A stretch of DNA of 64,000 bases from Streptomyces uncialis. Its GTDB lineage: Bacteria > Actinomycetota > Actinomycetes > Streptomycetales > Streptomycetaceae. The position numbers were made by a program, and so were the translations under genes. Positions 8,321 through 16,978 of the stretch are shown here, piece by piece (within the stretch, counting starts at the first letter, position 1; the number at the start of each line of letters is the position of its first letter). The notes beneath the pieces were generated by a model. That model did no database searches. It saw only the letters and a list, made by a program, of their open reading frames with translations, and had not been told where the DNA came from. The DNA is taken from positions 4,588,001 through 4,652,000 of the forward strand of contig NZ_CP109583.1 in assembly GCF_036250755.1 (NCBI RefSeq), given 5' to 3'.

Positions 8321-10164
8321 TGTCCGCACCGGTCAGTCTGGAGCTCGGCTTCGACGCCACGCGTACACAGGCTGTGCTGCGCGCGGCGCCCGAGTACCGG
8401 GCTGCCCTCGCCCAGATGCTGGCGCGCTTTCCCAGCGGCAGGATGACCGATTGGCTGTCCGCCGCCATCCCGGTCGACGGTTTCGTCGCGGGTATCTCGG
8501 AGCTCGGGACATGGCCCCACCCCGAAGGCGTCGTCTGGGAGGACTCCTTCAGCGCCCTGGTCGGGGAACTGCTCGACACCGCGGAAGCCGCTGAACAGCT
8601 CCTCAGCGGGCAGACGCCGGGCGGTTCGGCTGACGCGGATGACGTGCTCTCCTTGCTGGGTGCCTCATGGCGGGGGGATCTCACCGCGTTCCAGCGGCGC
8701 GATGCCGCCCGGCTGCTCGCCATCGGGCATGGCGCCAACTTCAGTGTGCCCGGCGCCGGCAAGACCCGTGTGGCGCTCGCGGTCTTCGCCGCGCTCAGAG
8801 AGCGGAAGCATGTCTCCCGGCTTCTCGTGGTGAGCCCGAAGTCGGCCTACGAGGCGTGGCAGGAGGAATCCGGGCTCTGCTTCGCGGAGCCGCTCGACGT
8901 CAGGGTCATGGAGAAACATCCGTCCACCGCCGCGGACCTGCTGATCGTCAACTACGAGCGGCTCGACCGCTCTTTGGCCGCGCTCTCAGAATGGCTGAAA
9001 GCAGGTCCGGCCATGCTCGTCCTCGACGAGGCCCACCGGATGAAACTGGGAGGCGCCGGAGTGTACGGGGCGGCGTGTCTCGCGCTGGGGCCGCTCAGCC
9101 GCACCCGCATGATCCTCACCGGGACCCCGGCACCCAACGGCGCCAAGGACATGGAGAACCTGCTGTCCTTCGTCTGGCCGGGCCATGGCCGCAGAGTAGT
9201 CAGACAGGCGGTCGACGGGGGCAGTCTCGCGGACGCGAGCCGGGTCCTGCGACCCCTGTACACCCGGACGACCAAGCACGAACTGGGGCTCCCACCTGTC
9301 CGGACCCGGATGCGCATGATCCCCATGCCGTCATTGCACCGGGAGATCTACGACGCCATGGCGGGACAGTTCTCAGCACGCGCCGAGGCGGTACGTTCCG
9401 ACATCGACTCCCTGGGCAAGTCAGCTCTCCGCATGCTTATGGCGGCGACCAGCCCGGCACTGCTCGTAGCGGGAACCAGCCGCTACGAGCCGCTCGACAT
9501 CCGGGTACCGCCGCTGGAGGTGCCCGAGTCAGGCCCGCTGTCCGCTCTGCTGCGCCGTCTGACGGAGTACGAGATCCCGCCGAAGTACGGGGAGGTGCTC
9601 TCCATCGTCGCCGCCAACGCCGCCGAGGGCCGGAAAACCCTGGTGTGGGCGGGATTCGTCCGAAGCCTCACGACGCTTGAGTCACTGCTCCAGGGGTTCC
9701 AGCCGGCGGTGGTGCACGGCGGGACGCCCGATCGGGAGGAGCAGATCCGCCGGTTCCGTGAAGACCCGGACTGCGCTGTGCTGCTCTCCAACCCGGCAAC
9801 GCTCGGCGAGGGAATCAGCCTGCACCAGGTGTGCCACGACGCGGTCTATGTCGACCGTGACTTCCAGGCCGGGCGGTATATGCAGAGCCTGGACCGCATC
9901 CACCGCCTGGGGCTCGCTCCGGACACGGAAACACGGATCACCATCCTGGCCTCCGCGGGCACTATCGACGAAGTGGTCGCGCTGCGGCTGGCGGAGAAGC
10001 TGGAGTTCCTGGGGAGAATCCTTGACGACCCGGCTGTCCGGAAGCTCGGAGACCCTGAAGACGAACCCGCCACGGCGGCGGGCATGGACGAAGACGATCT
10101 GCGGGCCATCCTGAGCCACATCGGCACAGGAACGGAAGGACGCCCGGACGCATTCGTGCCCTGA
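8320..10164 (+). CDS. SNF2/DEAH-type superfamily 2 helicase
   Basis: 614-residue SF2 ATPase. Motif I is SVPGAGKT (Lys148, Thr149), motif II LDEAHRMK (Asp236-His239), motif III LTGTPAPN, motif IV/V region WAGFVRSL and NPATLGEGISLHQ, and motif VI QSLDRIHRLGL (Gln522-Leu532). This order, especially Q-x5-R-I-H-R, is that of SNF2 translocases. The 130-residue N-terminal part is unique. The GTG start overlaps the ParB-fold stop (TAGTG). Together with the HNH-like and ParB-fold genes it resembles translocase-driven restriction systems, with the helicase moving on DNA and the HNH protein as possible cutter. That role is inferred from gene content. Confidence 0.88.
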   Translation: MSAPVSLELGFDATRTQAVLRAAPEYRAALAQMLARFPSGRMTDWLSAAIPVDGFVAGISELGTWPHPEGVVWEDSFSALVGELLDTAEAAEQLLSGQTPGGSADADDVLSLLGASWRGDLTAFQRRDAARLLAIGHGANFSVPGAGKTRVALAVFAALRERKHVSRLLVVSPKSAYEAWQEESGLCFAEPLDVRVMEKHPSTAADLLIVNYERLDRSLAALSEWLKAGPAMLVLDEAHRMKLGGAGVYGAACLALGPLSRTRMILTGTPAPNGAKDMENLLSFVWPGHGRRVVRQAVDGGSLADASRVLRPLYTRTTKHELGLPPVRTRMRMIPMPSLHREIYDAMAGQFSARAEAVRSDIDSLGKSALRMLMAATSPALLVAGTSRYEPLDIRVPPLEVPESGPLSALLRRLTEYEIPPKYGEVLSIVAANAAEGRKTLVWAGFVRSLTTLESLLQGFQPAVVHGGTPDREEQIRRFREDPDCAVLLSNPATLGEGISLHQVCHDAVYVDRDFQAGRYMQSLDRIHRLGLAPDTETRITILASAGTIDEVVALRLAEKLEFLGRILDDPAVRKLGDPEDEPATAAGMDEDDLRAILSHIGTGTEGRPDAFVP

Positions 10165-10224
10165 AGAGACGCGGCGAACTATGCGGAGCCGCACGAGCGA
10201 CGGCTCAGGAACGAGTACGCCCAG

Positions 10225-10345
10225 CCGGACAGATCTCGAAGGCGCAAGCGAAGGCGACCGGCACAGGGTACAAGTACGGCCACGCACAGGACCCACCCAC
10301 CCGTACCCAAGAACCCATAAAGACCACAAAGGGCCCAAACAAACC
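10225..10345. repeat. Intergenic repeat, copy 2 (reverse orientation)
   Basis: GGCGCAAGCGAAGGCGACC and a nearby CGCACAGGACCC segment match reversed words of the copy-1 block. It fills the gap between the helicase stop and the riboswitch. Such repeats often bound gene blocks in this window, and this copy may mark the right edge of the island. Confidence 0.5.
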
Positions 10346-10365
10346 CCGCATACCATGAGGTAATC

Positions 10366-10500
10366 GCGGATCACCCGGTCCGTGACCGTCACCCGACGGC
10401 ATCAGGGGAGGAAGCCGGTTCGAATCCGGCGCGGTCCCGCCACTGTGACCGCCGGCTCCAGGGCCGGCCGAGCCAGGAACTCCCGCCGTCCGAACACCGC
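10366..10500 (+). promoter_or_regulatory. Cobalamin (AdoCbl-type) riboswitch upstream of cobN
   Basis: Core elements occur in order: AGGGGAGGAAGCCGGTTC with AATCCGGCGCGG pairing behind it, then CCCGCCACTGTGACCG, and finally the B12-box-like GAGCCAGGAACTCCCGCC. These correspond to the conserved aptamer segments of cobalamin riboswitches. The start of cobN lies about 37 bases past the proposed end, so control of translation initiation is likely. High cobalamin would then shut off CobN. Outer boundaries are approximate. Confidence 0.9.
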
Positions 10501-10536
10501 CCGGGGCGCGGACACCCCGAGGAAGGCCGACGCCGC

Positions 10537-13500
10537 ATGCCGAACCCCGCCGAAGACCGCCCCGCCGACGAGAACCCCGTCACCGACAACTCCGCCGCCG
10601 AGAACCCCGGCACCGGAGAGCCCGTCACCGGAAGGCCCGTTGCCGAAGGGCCCGTCACCGGAGGGCCCGTTGCCGGAGGGCCCGTCGGTGACGGGAACCC
10701 CGTCGGCCGCGCCCCGCACATCCTCCTGCTGTCCACGTCCGACACGGACCTGCTCAGTGCCCGCGCCGCGAACCACGCGGACACCCCCGTCCCGTACCGC
10801 TTCGCGAATCCCTCGCGGCTTCCGCTGGACGATCTGCCCGCGCTGCTCGACGGGGCCGGGCTCGTCGTCGTCCGGCTGCTCGGCGGGGTCCGTGCCTGGC
10901 AGGAGGGGCTGGACCGGGTGACGGGCACGGGGCTGCCCGTGGTCGTGCTCAGCGGTGAGCAGGCCCCCGACGCCCAGCTGATGGCGGCCTCCACCGTCCC
11001 GGTCGGCCTCGCCGCCGAGGCGCACGCGTATCTCGCGCACGGCGGCCCCGCCAACCTCGCGCAGCTCGCCCGCTTCCTGTCCGACACAGTCCTGCTGACG
11101 GGCCACGGCTTCGACGCCCCGGCGCCCGCCCCCACCTGGGGGCCCCTGGAGCGCACCCCCGGCCGGACGGCCCCGGCGGCGGACGGCATCGTCCCGACCG
11201 TCGCCGTGCTCTACTACCGCGCCCACCACATGAGCGGCAACACGTCCTTCGTCGCCGCGCTCTGCGACGCCGTCGAGAACGCGGGCGGGCGGCCCCTGCC
11301 GCTGTACGTCGCGTCGCTGCGCGCCCCCGAGCCGGAGCTGATCGACGAGCTGCGCGCGGCCGACGTGATCGTCACGACGGTGCTCGCGGCCGGTGGCACC
11401 CGCCCGGCCGAGGCATCGGCGGGCGGCGACGACGAGTCGTGGGACGCGGGCGCGCTGACCGGCCTGGACGTCCCCGTGCTCCAGGCCCTGTGCCTGACCT
11501 CCTCGCGCGCCGACTGGGCCGCGAACGACGAGGGCGTCTCCCCGCTGGACGCGGCGAGCCAGATCGCCGTACCGGAGTTCGACGGGCGCCTCATCACCGT
11601 CCCGTTCTCGTTCAAGGAGATCGACAAGGACGGGCTCCCCGCGTACGTCGCGGACCCCGAGCGCGCGGCGCGGGTCGCCGGGACCGCCGTACGGCACGCG
11701 CGGCTGCGGTACATCCCGGCCGCGGACAAGCGCCTCGCGCTGGTGCTCTCCGCGTACCCGACCAAGCACTCCCGGATCGGCAACGCCGTCGGCCTCGACA
11801 CCCCCGCGAGCGCGGTCGCGCTGCTGCGCAGGCTGCGCGCCGAGGGCTACGACTTCGGGCCCCTGGACGAGCTCCCCGGCCTGGTCTCCGGCGACGGCGA
11901 CGAGCTGATCCGCGCGCTGATCGACGCGGGCGGCCACGACCAGGACTGGCTCACCGAGCAGCAGCTCGCGGCGAACCCGGTGCGCATCCCGGCGGCCGAC
12001 TACCGCCGCTGGTTCGCGACACTGCCCGGGGAGCTGCGGGAGGCGGTCGAGCGGCACTGGGGGCCGCCGCCCGGCGAGATGTTCGTGGACCGTACCCACA
12101 ACCCGGACGGGGACATCGTCCTCGCGGCGCTGCGCCGCGAGAACCTGCTGATCCTCATCCAGCCGCCGCGCGGCTTCGGCGAGAACCCCATCGCGATCTA
12201 CCACGACCCCGATCTGCCGCCCTCGCACCACTATCTGGCCGCGTACCGCTGGATCTCCGCGTCCCGCGCGGACGGCGGTTTCGGCGCCGACGCGATGGTC
12301 CACCTCGGCAAGCACGGCAACCTGGAGTGGCTGCCCGGCAAGAACGCGGGACTGTCCGCCGCGTGCGCCCCGGACGCCGCGCTGGGTGATCTGCCCCTGG
12401 TGTACCCGTTCCTGGTGAACGACCCGGGCGAGGGCACCCAGGCCAAGCGCCGGGTGCACGCCACCCTGATCGACCACCTCGTGCCGCCGATGGCCCGCGC
12501 CGACTCGTACGGCGACATCGCCCGGCTGGAACAGCTGCTGGACGAGTACGCGCAGATCTCCTCCATGGACCCGGCGAAGCTGCCCGCGATCCGCGCGCAG
12601 ATCTGGACGCTGATCCAGGCGGCCCGCCTCGACCACGACCTGGGGCTGGAGAACCGGCCCGACGACGACGGCTTCGACGACTTCCTGCTGCATGTCGACG
12701 GCTGGCTCTGCGAGGTCAAGGACGCGCAGATCCGTGACGGACTGCATGTCCTCGGCGCGCCCCCGGCGGGCGACGACCGGGTGAACCTGGTCCTCGCGAT
12801 CCTGCGCGCCCGGCAGATCTGGGGCGGCACCACGGCCCTGCCCGGACTGCGGGAGGCCCTCGGCCTCGACGAGTCCGCGGCGACCCGGACCACCGCCGAC
12901 GAGGCGGAGGCCACGGCCCGCGCCCTGGTCACCGCGATGGAGGCGGCCGACTGGGACCCGGCGGCGGTCGCGGGCGTGGCGGCCGGGCACGGCGACGACG
13001 TGGCCCGGGTGCTGGACTTCGCGGCGGCCGAGGTGGTGCCCCGGCTCGCGGGCACCGTCAACGAACTCGACCACGCCGTGCACGCCCTGAACGGCGGCTT
13101 CGTCCCGGCGGGCCCGTCGGGCTCGCCGCTGCGCGGACTGGTCAACGTCCTGCCGACCGGCCGCAACTTCTACTCCGTCGACCCCAAGGCCGTCCCGTCC
13201 CGCCTCGCGTGGGAGACCGGCCAGGCCCTCGCGGACTCCCTGCTCACCCGCTACCGCGAGGACAACGGCGACTGGCCCACGTCCGTCGGGCTGTCCCTGT
13301 GGGGCACCAGCGCGATGCGCACCGCGGGCGACGACGTGGCCGAGGCGATGGCCCTGCTCGGGGTGCGCCCGGTGTGGGACGACGCGTCGCGCCGGGTCAC
13401 CGGTCTGGAGGCGGTCCCCGCCGACGAACTGGGCCGTCCCCGTATCGATGTGACGCTGCGTATCTCCGGCTTCTTCCGTGACGCGTTCCCGCATGTCATC

Positions 13501-14379
13501 GGGCTGCTGGACGACGCGGTCCGGCTGGTCGCGGGACTCGACGAGCCCGCCGGGGTCAACCACGTCCGCGCGCACGCCCAGGCCGACCTCGCGGTCCACG
13601 GCGACGAACGCCGCGCCACCACCCGTATCTTCGGCTCCCGCCCGGGCACGTACGGCGCCGGTCTGCTCCAGCTCATCGACTCCCGTGACTGGCGCACCGA
13701 CGCCGATCTCGCGGAGGTCTACACGGTGTGGGGCGGCTACGCGTACGGGCGTGAGCTGGACGGCCGTCCGGCCCGGGAGGAGATGGAGACCGCGTACAAG
13801 CGGATCGCCGTCGCCGCGAAGAACACGGACACCCGTGAGCACGACATCGCGGACTCCGACGACTACTTCCAGTACCACGGAGGCATGGTCGCCACCGTCC
13901 GCGCGCTGCGGGGCACGGCCCCCGAGGCGTACATCGGGGACTCCACCCGCCCCGAGACGGTCCGCACCCGCACCCTGGTCGAGGAGACCTCCCGGGTCTT
14001 CCGGGCCCGGGTGGTCAACCCCAAGTGGATCGAGGCGATGCGCCGCCACGGTTACAAGGGCGCCTTCGAGCTGGCCGCGACGGTGGACTACCTCTTCGGC
14101 TACGACGCCACCACCGGCGTCATCGCCGACTGGATGTACGACAAGCTCACCCAGACGTACGTCCTCGACCCGGTGAACCGCGCGTTCCTCCAGGAGGCCA
14201 ACCCCTGGGCCCTGCACGGCATCACGGAACGCCTCCTCGAAGCCGAGTCCCGGGGCCTGTGGGCGAAGCCGGACGCGGCGACCCTGGAGGCCCTGCGCGA
14301 GGTCTTCCTGGAGACGGAGGGCGATCTCGAAGGCGGTACGGACGGGGCGGGTGGCGGGACGGCGCCGACCGGTGGCTGA
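10537..14379 (+). CDS. cobN: Cobaltochelatase subunit CobN
   Basis: 1280-residue large subunit of the ATP-dependent cobaltochelatase that inserts Co2+ into hydrogenobyrinic a,c-diamide. The diagnostic CobN/BchH block HLGKHGNLEWLPGK is at residues 589-602, with PPRGFGENPIAIYHDPDLPP before it and NWYSVDP-type LPTGRNFYSVDPKA near residue 870. The C-terminal block has VVNPKWIEAMRRHGYKGAFE. The first 55 residues are a repetitive tract rich in GPVTGGPVAG-like words that CobN does not need; initiation further in cannot be excluded, but GAGGAAGG lies upstream of the ATG chosen. A riboswitch precedes it and a strong hairpin follows. The partner AAA+ subunits are not in this window. Confidence 0.94.
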   Translation: MPNPAEDRPADENPVTDNSAAENPGTGEPVTGRPVAEGPVTGGPVAGGPVGDGNPVGRAPHILLLSTSDTDLLSARAANHADTPVPYRFANPSRLPLDDLPALLDGAGLVVVRLLGGVRAWQEGLDRVTGTGLPVVVLSGEQAPDAQLMAASTVPVGLAAEAHAYLAHGGPANLAQLARFLSDTVLLTGHGFDAPAPAPTWGPLERTPGRTAPAADGIVPTVAVLYYRAHHMSGNTSFVAALCDAVENAGGRPLPLYVASLRAPEPELIDELRAADVIVTTVLAAGGTRPAEASAGGDDESWDAGALTGLDVPVLQALCLTSSRADWAANDEGVSPLDAASQIAVPEFDGRLITVPFSFKEIDKDGLPAYVADPERAARVAGTAVRHARLRYIPAADKRLALVLSAYPTKHSRIGNAVGLDTPASAVALLRRLRAEGYDFGPLDELPGLVSGDGDELIRALIDAGGHDQDWLTEQQLAANPVRIPAADYRRWFATLPGELREAVERHWGPPPGEMFVDRTHNPDGDIVLAALRRENLLILIQPPRGFGENPIAIYHDPDLPPSHHYLAAYRWISASRADGGFGADAMVHLGKHGNLEWLPGKNAGLSAACAPDAALGDLPLVYPFLVNDPGEGTQAKRRVHATLIDHLVPPMARADSYGDIARLEQLLDEYAQISSMDPAKLPAIRAQIWTLIQAARLDHDLGLENRPDDDGFDDFLLHVDGWLCEVKDAQIRDGLHVLGAPPAGDDRVNLVLAILRARQIWGGTTALPGLREALGLDESAATRTTADEAEATARALVTAMEAADWDPAAVAGVAAGHGDDVARVLDFAAAEVVPRLAGTVNELDHAVHALNGGFVPAGPSGSPLRGLVNVLPTGRNFYSVDPKAVPSRLAWETGQALADSLLTRYREDNGDWPTSVGLSLWGTSAMRTAGDDVAEAMALLGVRPVWDDASRRVTGLEAVPADELGRPRIDVTLRISGFFRDAFPHVIGLLDDAVRLVAGLDEPAGVNHVRAHAQADLAVHGDERRATTRIFGSRPGTYGAGLLQLIDSRDWRTDADLAEVYTVWGGYAYGRELDGRPAREEMETAYKRIAVAAKNTDTREHDIADSDDYFQYHGGMVATVRALRGTAPEAYIGDSTRPETVRTRTLVEETSRVFRARVVNPKWIEAMRRHGYKGAFELAATVDYLFGYDATTGVIADWMYDKLTQTYVLDPVNRAFLQEANPWALHGITERLLEAESRGLWAKPDAATLEALREVFLETEGDLEGGTDGAGGGTAPTGG

Positions 14380-14401
14380 CCCCGCGGTGCGTCCGTGAGC
14401 G

Positions 14402-14436
14402 GCGGGCCCCCGGCTGTCCGGCAGCCGGGGGCCCGC
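14402..14436. terminator. Terminator hairpin after cobN
   Basis: Perfect 15-bp stem GCGGGCCCCCGGCTG (14402-14416) and CAGCCGGGGGCCCGC (14422-14436) with loop TCCGG, 23 bases after the cobN stop. The following 90 bases are CCGGTTCCGGGGG-type simple repeats up to the stop of the convergent esterase-like gene. Confidence 0.8.
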
Positions 14437-14526
14437 TGTCCGTTCCGGGGGCCGGTTCCGGTTCCGGGGGCCGGTTCCGGGGGCCGGTTCCGGTCCAAGG
14501 GCCCGGTCCCGGTGTCCGGTGTCCGG

Positions 14527-16281
14527 TCAGTCGAACGGGGTCGCCGCCTCCGCGCGGTGCAGGTGGACGATCACGTCGTACCCCTCCGCCAGGCTCTGCG
14601 GCTCGCGCATGACCGACGGGACGTAGGTCGCCGGGACGAGGAACGTGGGCCGGGGGGCGGCGAGCCAGGCGGCGGTCGCCCGGTCGCCGGTCGTCCCGCG
14701 CAGGTCGATGACGAAGTCACGGTGCCGGACCCGGTCGAGCGTGTGCTCATTGCTCCCGGGGTGCGCCGCGCCCGTGTCGAAGACCTCGCGCCGGTCGCCG
14801 CCCGTCTCGGGCCGGGCGAGGAATCCGGCGCTGTGGACGGAGGTGCCGATGGCGACGTAGTCGTCACCGACGAGGTCGCGCAGGGCCGCGCCCTGGGTCA
14901 CCGGGTACTGCTGGGGCCACGCCGACCGGTAGGCGAGATGGCCGTTGTGCGCGGCGGCCAGCACCCGCTCCCCGGTGCCGCGCTGCCACCACACGGTGTT
15001 CCGCGCCATCGAGTCGTCGCGGAAGCGGTGCAGTTCGGCGCCGTCCAGGGAGTACATGGTCGCCATCTGCGAGATGACGAGGGCCTCCTGGACCACCCGG
15101 GCGGGCACCCTCCCCGGCTTCGACCCCGTTCCGGTCCCGGTCCCGGTCCCGGTGCCGCTGAGGAGCCGGTGCGCGGCCTGGGCGTCGGCCGCCAAGGACC
15201 GGCGCTGCGCGGGCGGGAGTCCGGTGAGGGCCTTCATACGGGCGTCCCGGCCCGCCGGGAGGGCGAGCAACTGCGCGTACCGCTCGCGCAGTACGGGCAG
15301 CAGGGCGGGGCGATGGCGCTCGGCCCAGCCGAGGACGCGCGCGTACTGCTCGCGGCCGATGTCCCCGATGTCGTTGCCCATCACCCGCAACTGCCGGTCA
15401 TGGGTGCGGTTGTACTCCCGCATCCAGCTGAACAGACGATGGAACTCCTCGGTCCGCCAGGACGTGTAATCGCTCTGGAACTCCTCGCGCATGATCGTCC
15501 GCAGATCGCCCTCACCGGTGCGCACCCAGGTGTCCAGGCGGACACCCGTCGACCAGGGCTGCTCCAGCGCGAAGGTCGTGACGGCCGCGTCACCGGGCCG
15601 GGTGGCGAGGTACCGGAACAGCCGCTCCCGGACGTCGAACACCTCCTTCGAGCCATGGGTGACCTCGCCGAACCCGATGATCTCCGCGTCCCGGGTCATC
15701 CGGGCGAGCGCGGCCAGGTCCCCGGCCGGACGCTGGTCACCGGGGGCGGTGGCGCGCAGCGGGTGGGCGTGGCGGTCCAGCCCGGCGAGCACCGCGCGGT
15801 CCGAGCCGTACGGGTGGCTTGTGCCGCCGGTGCCCTCTGTCGCGCCTGTGCCCACTGCTGCGCCTATGCCGTCGGCGTGACCCGTGCCCGTGCCGTACGC
15901 GTGGCCGGTGTGGCCGGTGTGGGGCGGCCGGGCCTGGGCCGTGACCGTCCCCGCGCCCGCCCCCCGTTCGGCGGACACGGCCGGGGCGGCCGACACCGTC
16001 CCCAGCACCGCCGCCGCGGCCAGGGCCAGGACCAGACCGCTGCGGACCGGCCGCCGCGCGGGGGCGGCACCCGGCGCGACAGCCCCGGGCCGGACGCCGG
16101 CAGACCCGTACTCACCGGACCGGCCAGCACCGGACCCGTACTCACCGAACCGAACGGCACCGGCCCCGTCCTCACCGGACCGGTCGCCGTCGGGCCGACC
16201 GGCACCGGACCGACCTGCACCGGGCCGGCCTGCACCCGACCGGCCTGCGTTCGGCCGGTCCGGACTGCTCGTGGGGATCAC
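14527..16281 (-). CDS. Erythromycin-esterase-family protein, exported
   Basis: 584 residues starting at a GTG five bases after AGGAGG. Residues 1-90 are low-complexity Arg/Gly/Ser/Asp repeats, followed by a hydrophobic export or anchor segment (SGLVLALAAAAVLGTVSAAPAVSA). From about residue 185 the erythromycin-esterase fold begins with IIGFGEVTHGSKEVFDVRERLFRYL, which supplies the conserved Glu and His; AAHNGHLAY and FVIDLR further on also match. A GTGTGTGTG dipeptide run, from a CCGGTCCCGGTCCC microsatellite near 15.14 kb, splits the domain. The family includes macrolide esterases EreA/EreB and many secreted hydrolases of unknown substrate, so macrolide resistance is not implied. It stands alone and converges on cobN. 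Confidence 0.8.
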   Translation of the reverse strand: MIPTSSPDRPNAGRSGAGRPGAGRSGAGRPDGDRSGEDGAGAVRFGEYGSGAGRSGEYGSAGVRPGAVAPGAAPARRPVRSGLVLALAAAAVLGTVSAAPAVSAERGAGAGTVTAQARPPHTGHTGHAYGTGTGHADGIGAAVGTGATEGTGGTSHPYGSDRAVLAGLDRHAHPLRATAPGDQRPAGDLAALARMTRDAEIIGFGEVTHGSKEVFDVRERLFRYLATRPGDAAVTTFALEQPWSTGVRLDTWVRTGEGDLRTIMREEFQSDYTSWRTEEFHRLFSWMREYNRTHDRQLRVMGNDIGDIGREQYARVLGWAERHRPALLPVLRERYAQLLALPAGRDARMKALTGLPPAQRRSLAADAQAAHRLLSGTGTGTGTGTGSKPGRVPARVVQEALVISQMATMYSLDGAELHRFRDDSMARNTVWWQRGTGERVLAAAHNGHLAYRSAWPQQYPVTQGAALRDLVGDDYVAIGTSVHSAGFLARPETGGDRREVFDTGAAHPGSNEHTLDRVRHRDFVIDLRGTTGDRATAAWLAAPRPTFLVPATYVPSVMREPQSLAEGYDVIVHLHRAEAATPFD

Positions 16282-16456
16282 TCGGGCCTCCTGGGACTGC
16301 GGCCGGGCGCCGGGAGGTCCGGTGCTGTCGCCGTGCTCCCCACTCTCCCGGCCCCGGGCCGCCCGTCCCACCCGGCCCGCTCCCCTCTCCGGGGTGTATC
16401 CCGCTACACCTCCGCCGCCGCGCACGACCGCGAACAGCACTGCTCAGGCTGGCCGT

Positions 16457-16861
16457 TCAGCCGTCCGCGCGCGTCATCGTGGACGCGTAGCCGCCACCCC
16501 CGGGGTACACCCACGCGCCGTCGAGGACGTTCCCCTCGGCGTCGAACGTGCCCCGGAAGTAGGCGGGGGAGCCCTTCTCGCCGCCCCAGATGGTGAGCGT
16601 GTCGCCCGCCAACTCGTAGACGTAGTCGAAGGTGTTGCCCTGGCTGTCGTAGTACCGCGAGTGGACGTCCTCGCCGGGCTCCTCGGCGCCGAACGGCTTG
16701 AGCCGGCCGATCATCTCGACACCGGTGACCGGCTGCCCGTACTGGGTCAGGGAGATGTCCTGGGCGAGGAAGTGGCGGCCCTCCAGCCAGCGGTAGGTGA
16801 CGGTGCCCTCCGCGCCGCCGGTGACGTTCCAGGTGCCGATGAGACGCTCGTAGTCCTTCAT
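16457..16861 (-). CDS. DUF1579-like small protein (probable beta-barrel)
   Basis: 134 residues starting at MKDYERLIGTWNVTGG with GGAGGAG well placed upstream. The pattern of alternating beta strands (TVTYRWLEGRHFLAQDISL, DYVYELAGDTLTIWGGEKG, YFRGTFDAEGNVLDGAWVYPGGG) resembles DUF1579/lipocalin-like proteins that report polyketide-cyclase or ligand-binding folds. No catalytic residues can be named. It sits 118 bases downstream of the ECF sigma gene on the same strand and is probably co-transcribed, as accessory small enzymes often are with this sigma class. Confidence 0.6.
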   Translation of the reverse strand: MKDYERLIGTWNVTGGAEGTVTYRWLEGRHFLAQDISLTQYGQPVTGVEMIGRLKPFGAEEPGEDVHSRYYDSQGNTFDYVYELAGDTLTIWGGEKGSPAYFRGTFDAEGNVLDGAWVYPGGGGYASTMTRADG

Positions 16862-16978
16862 GGGTGCCGCTCCTCCGTAGGGGCGGGACACCCGCTTCCC
16901 GGGGCCCGCCGATGTACCGACGCCCCTGTGACGGGGGCCGGCGCACGGAAGGAATCGGTCCGGACGGCGTGACGCCGG

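Noticed and set aside
10402..14217. 1271-codon open frame on the minus strand opposite cobN
   Set aside because: It mirrors cobN through GC-rich codon structure, has Arg/Gly/Val-rich unpatterned sequence and no ribosome binding site or domain.
14527..16281. Macrolide resistance gene ere
   Set aside because: Family membership alone does not show macrolide hydrolysis; the protein is exported and has long repeats unlike EreA/B.
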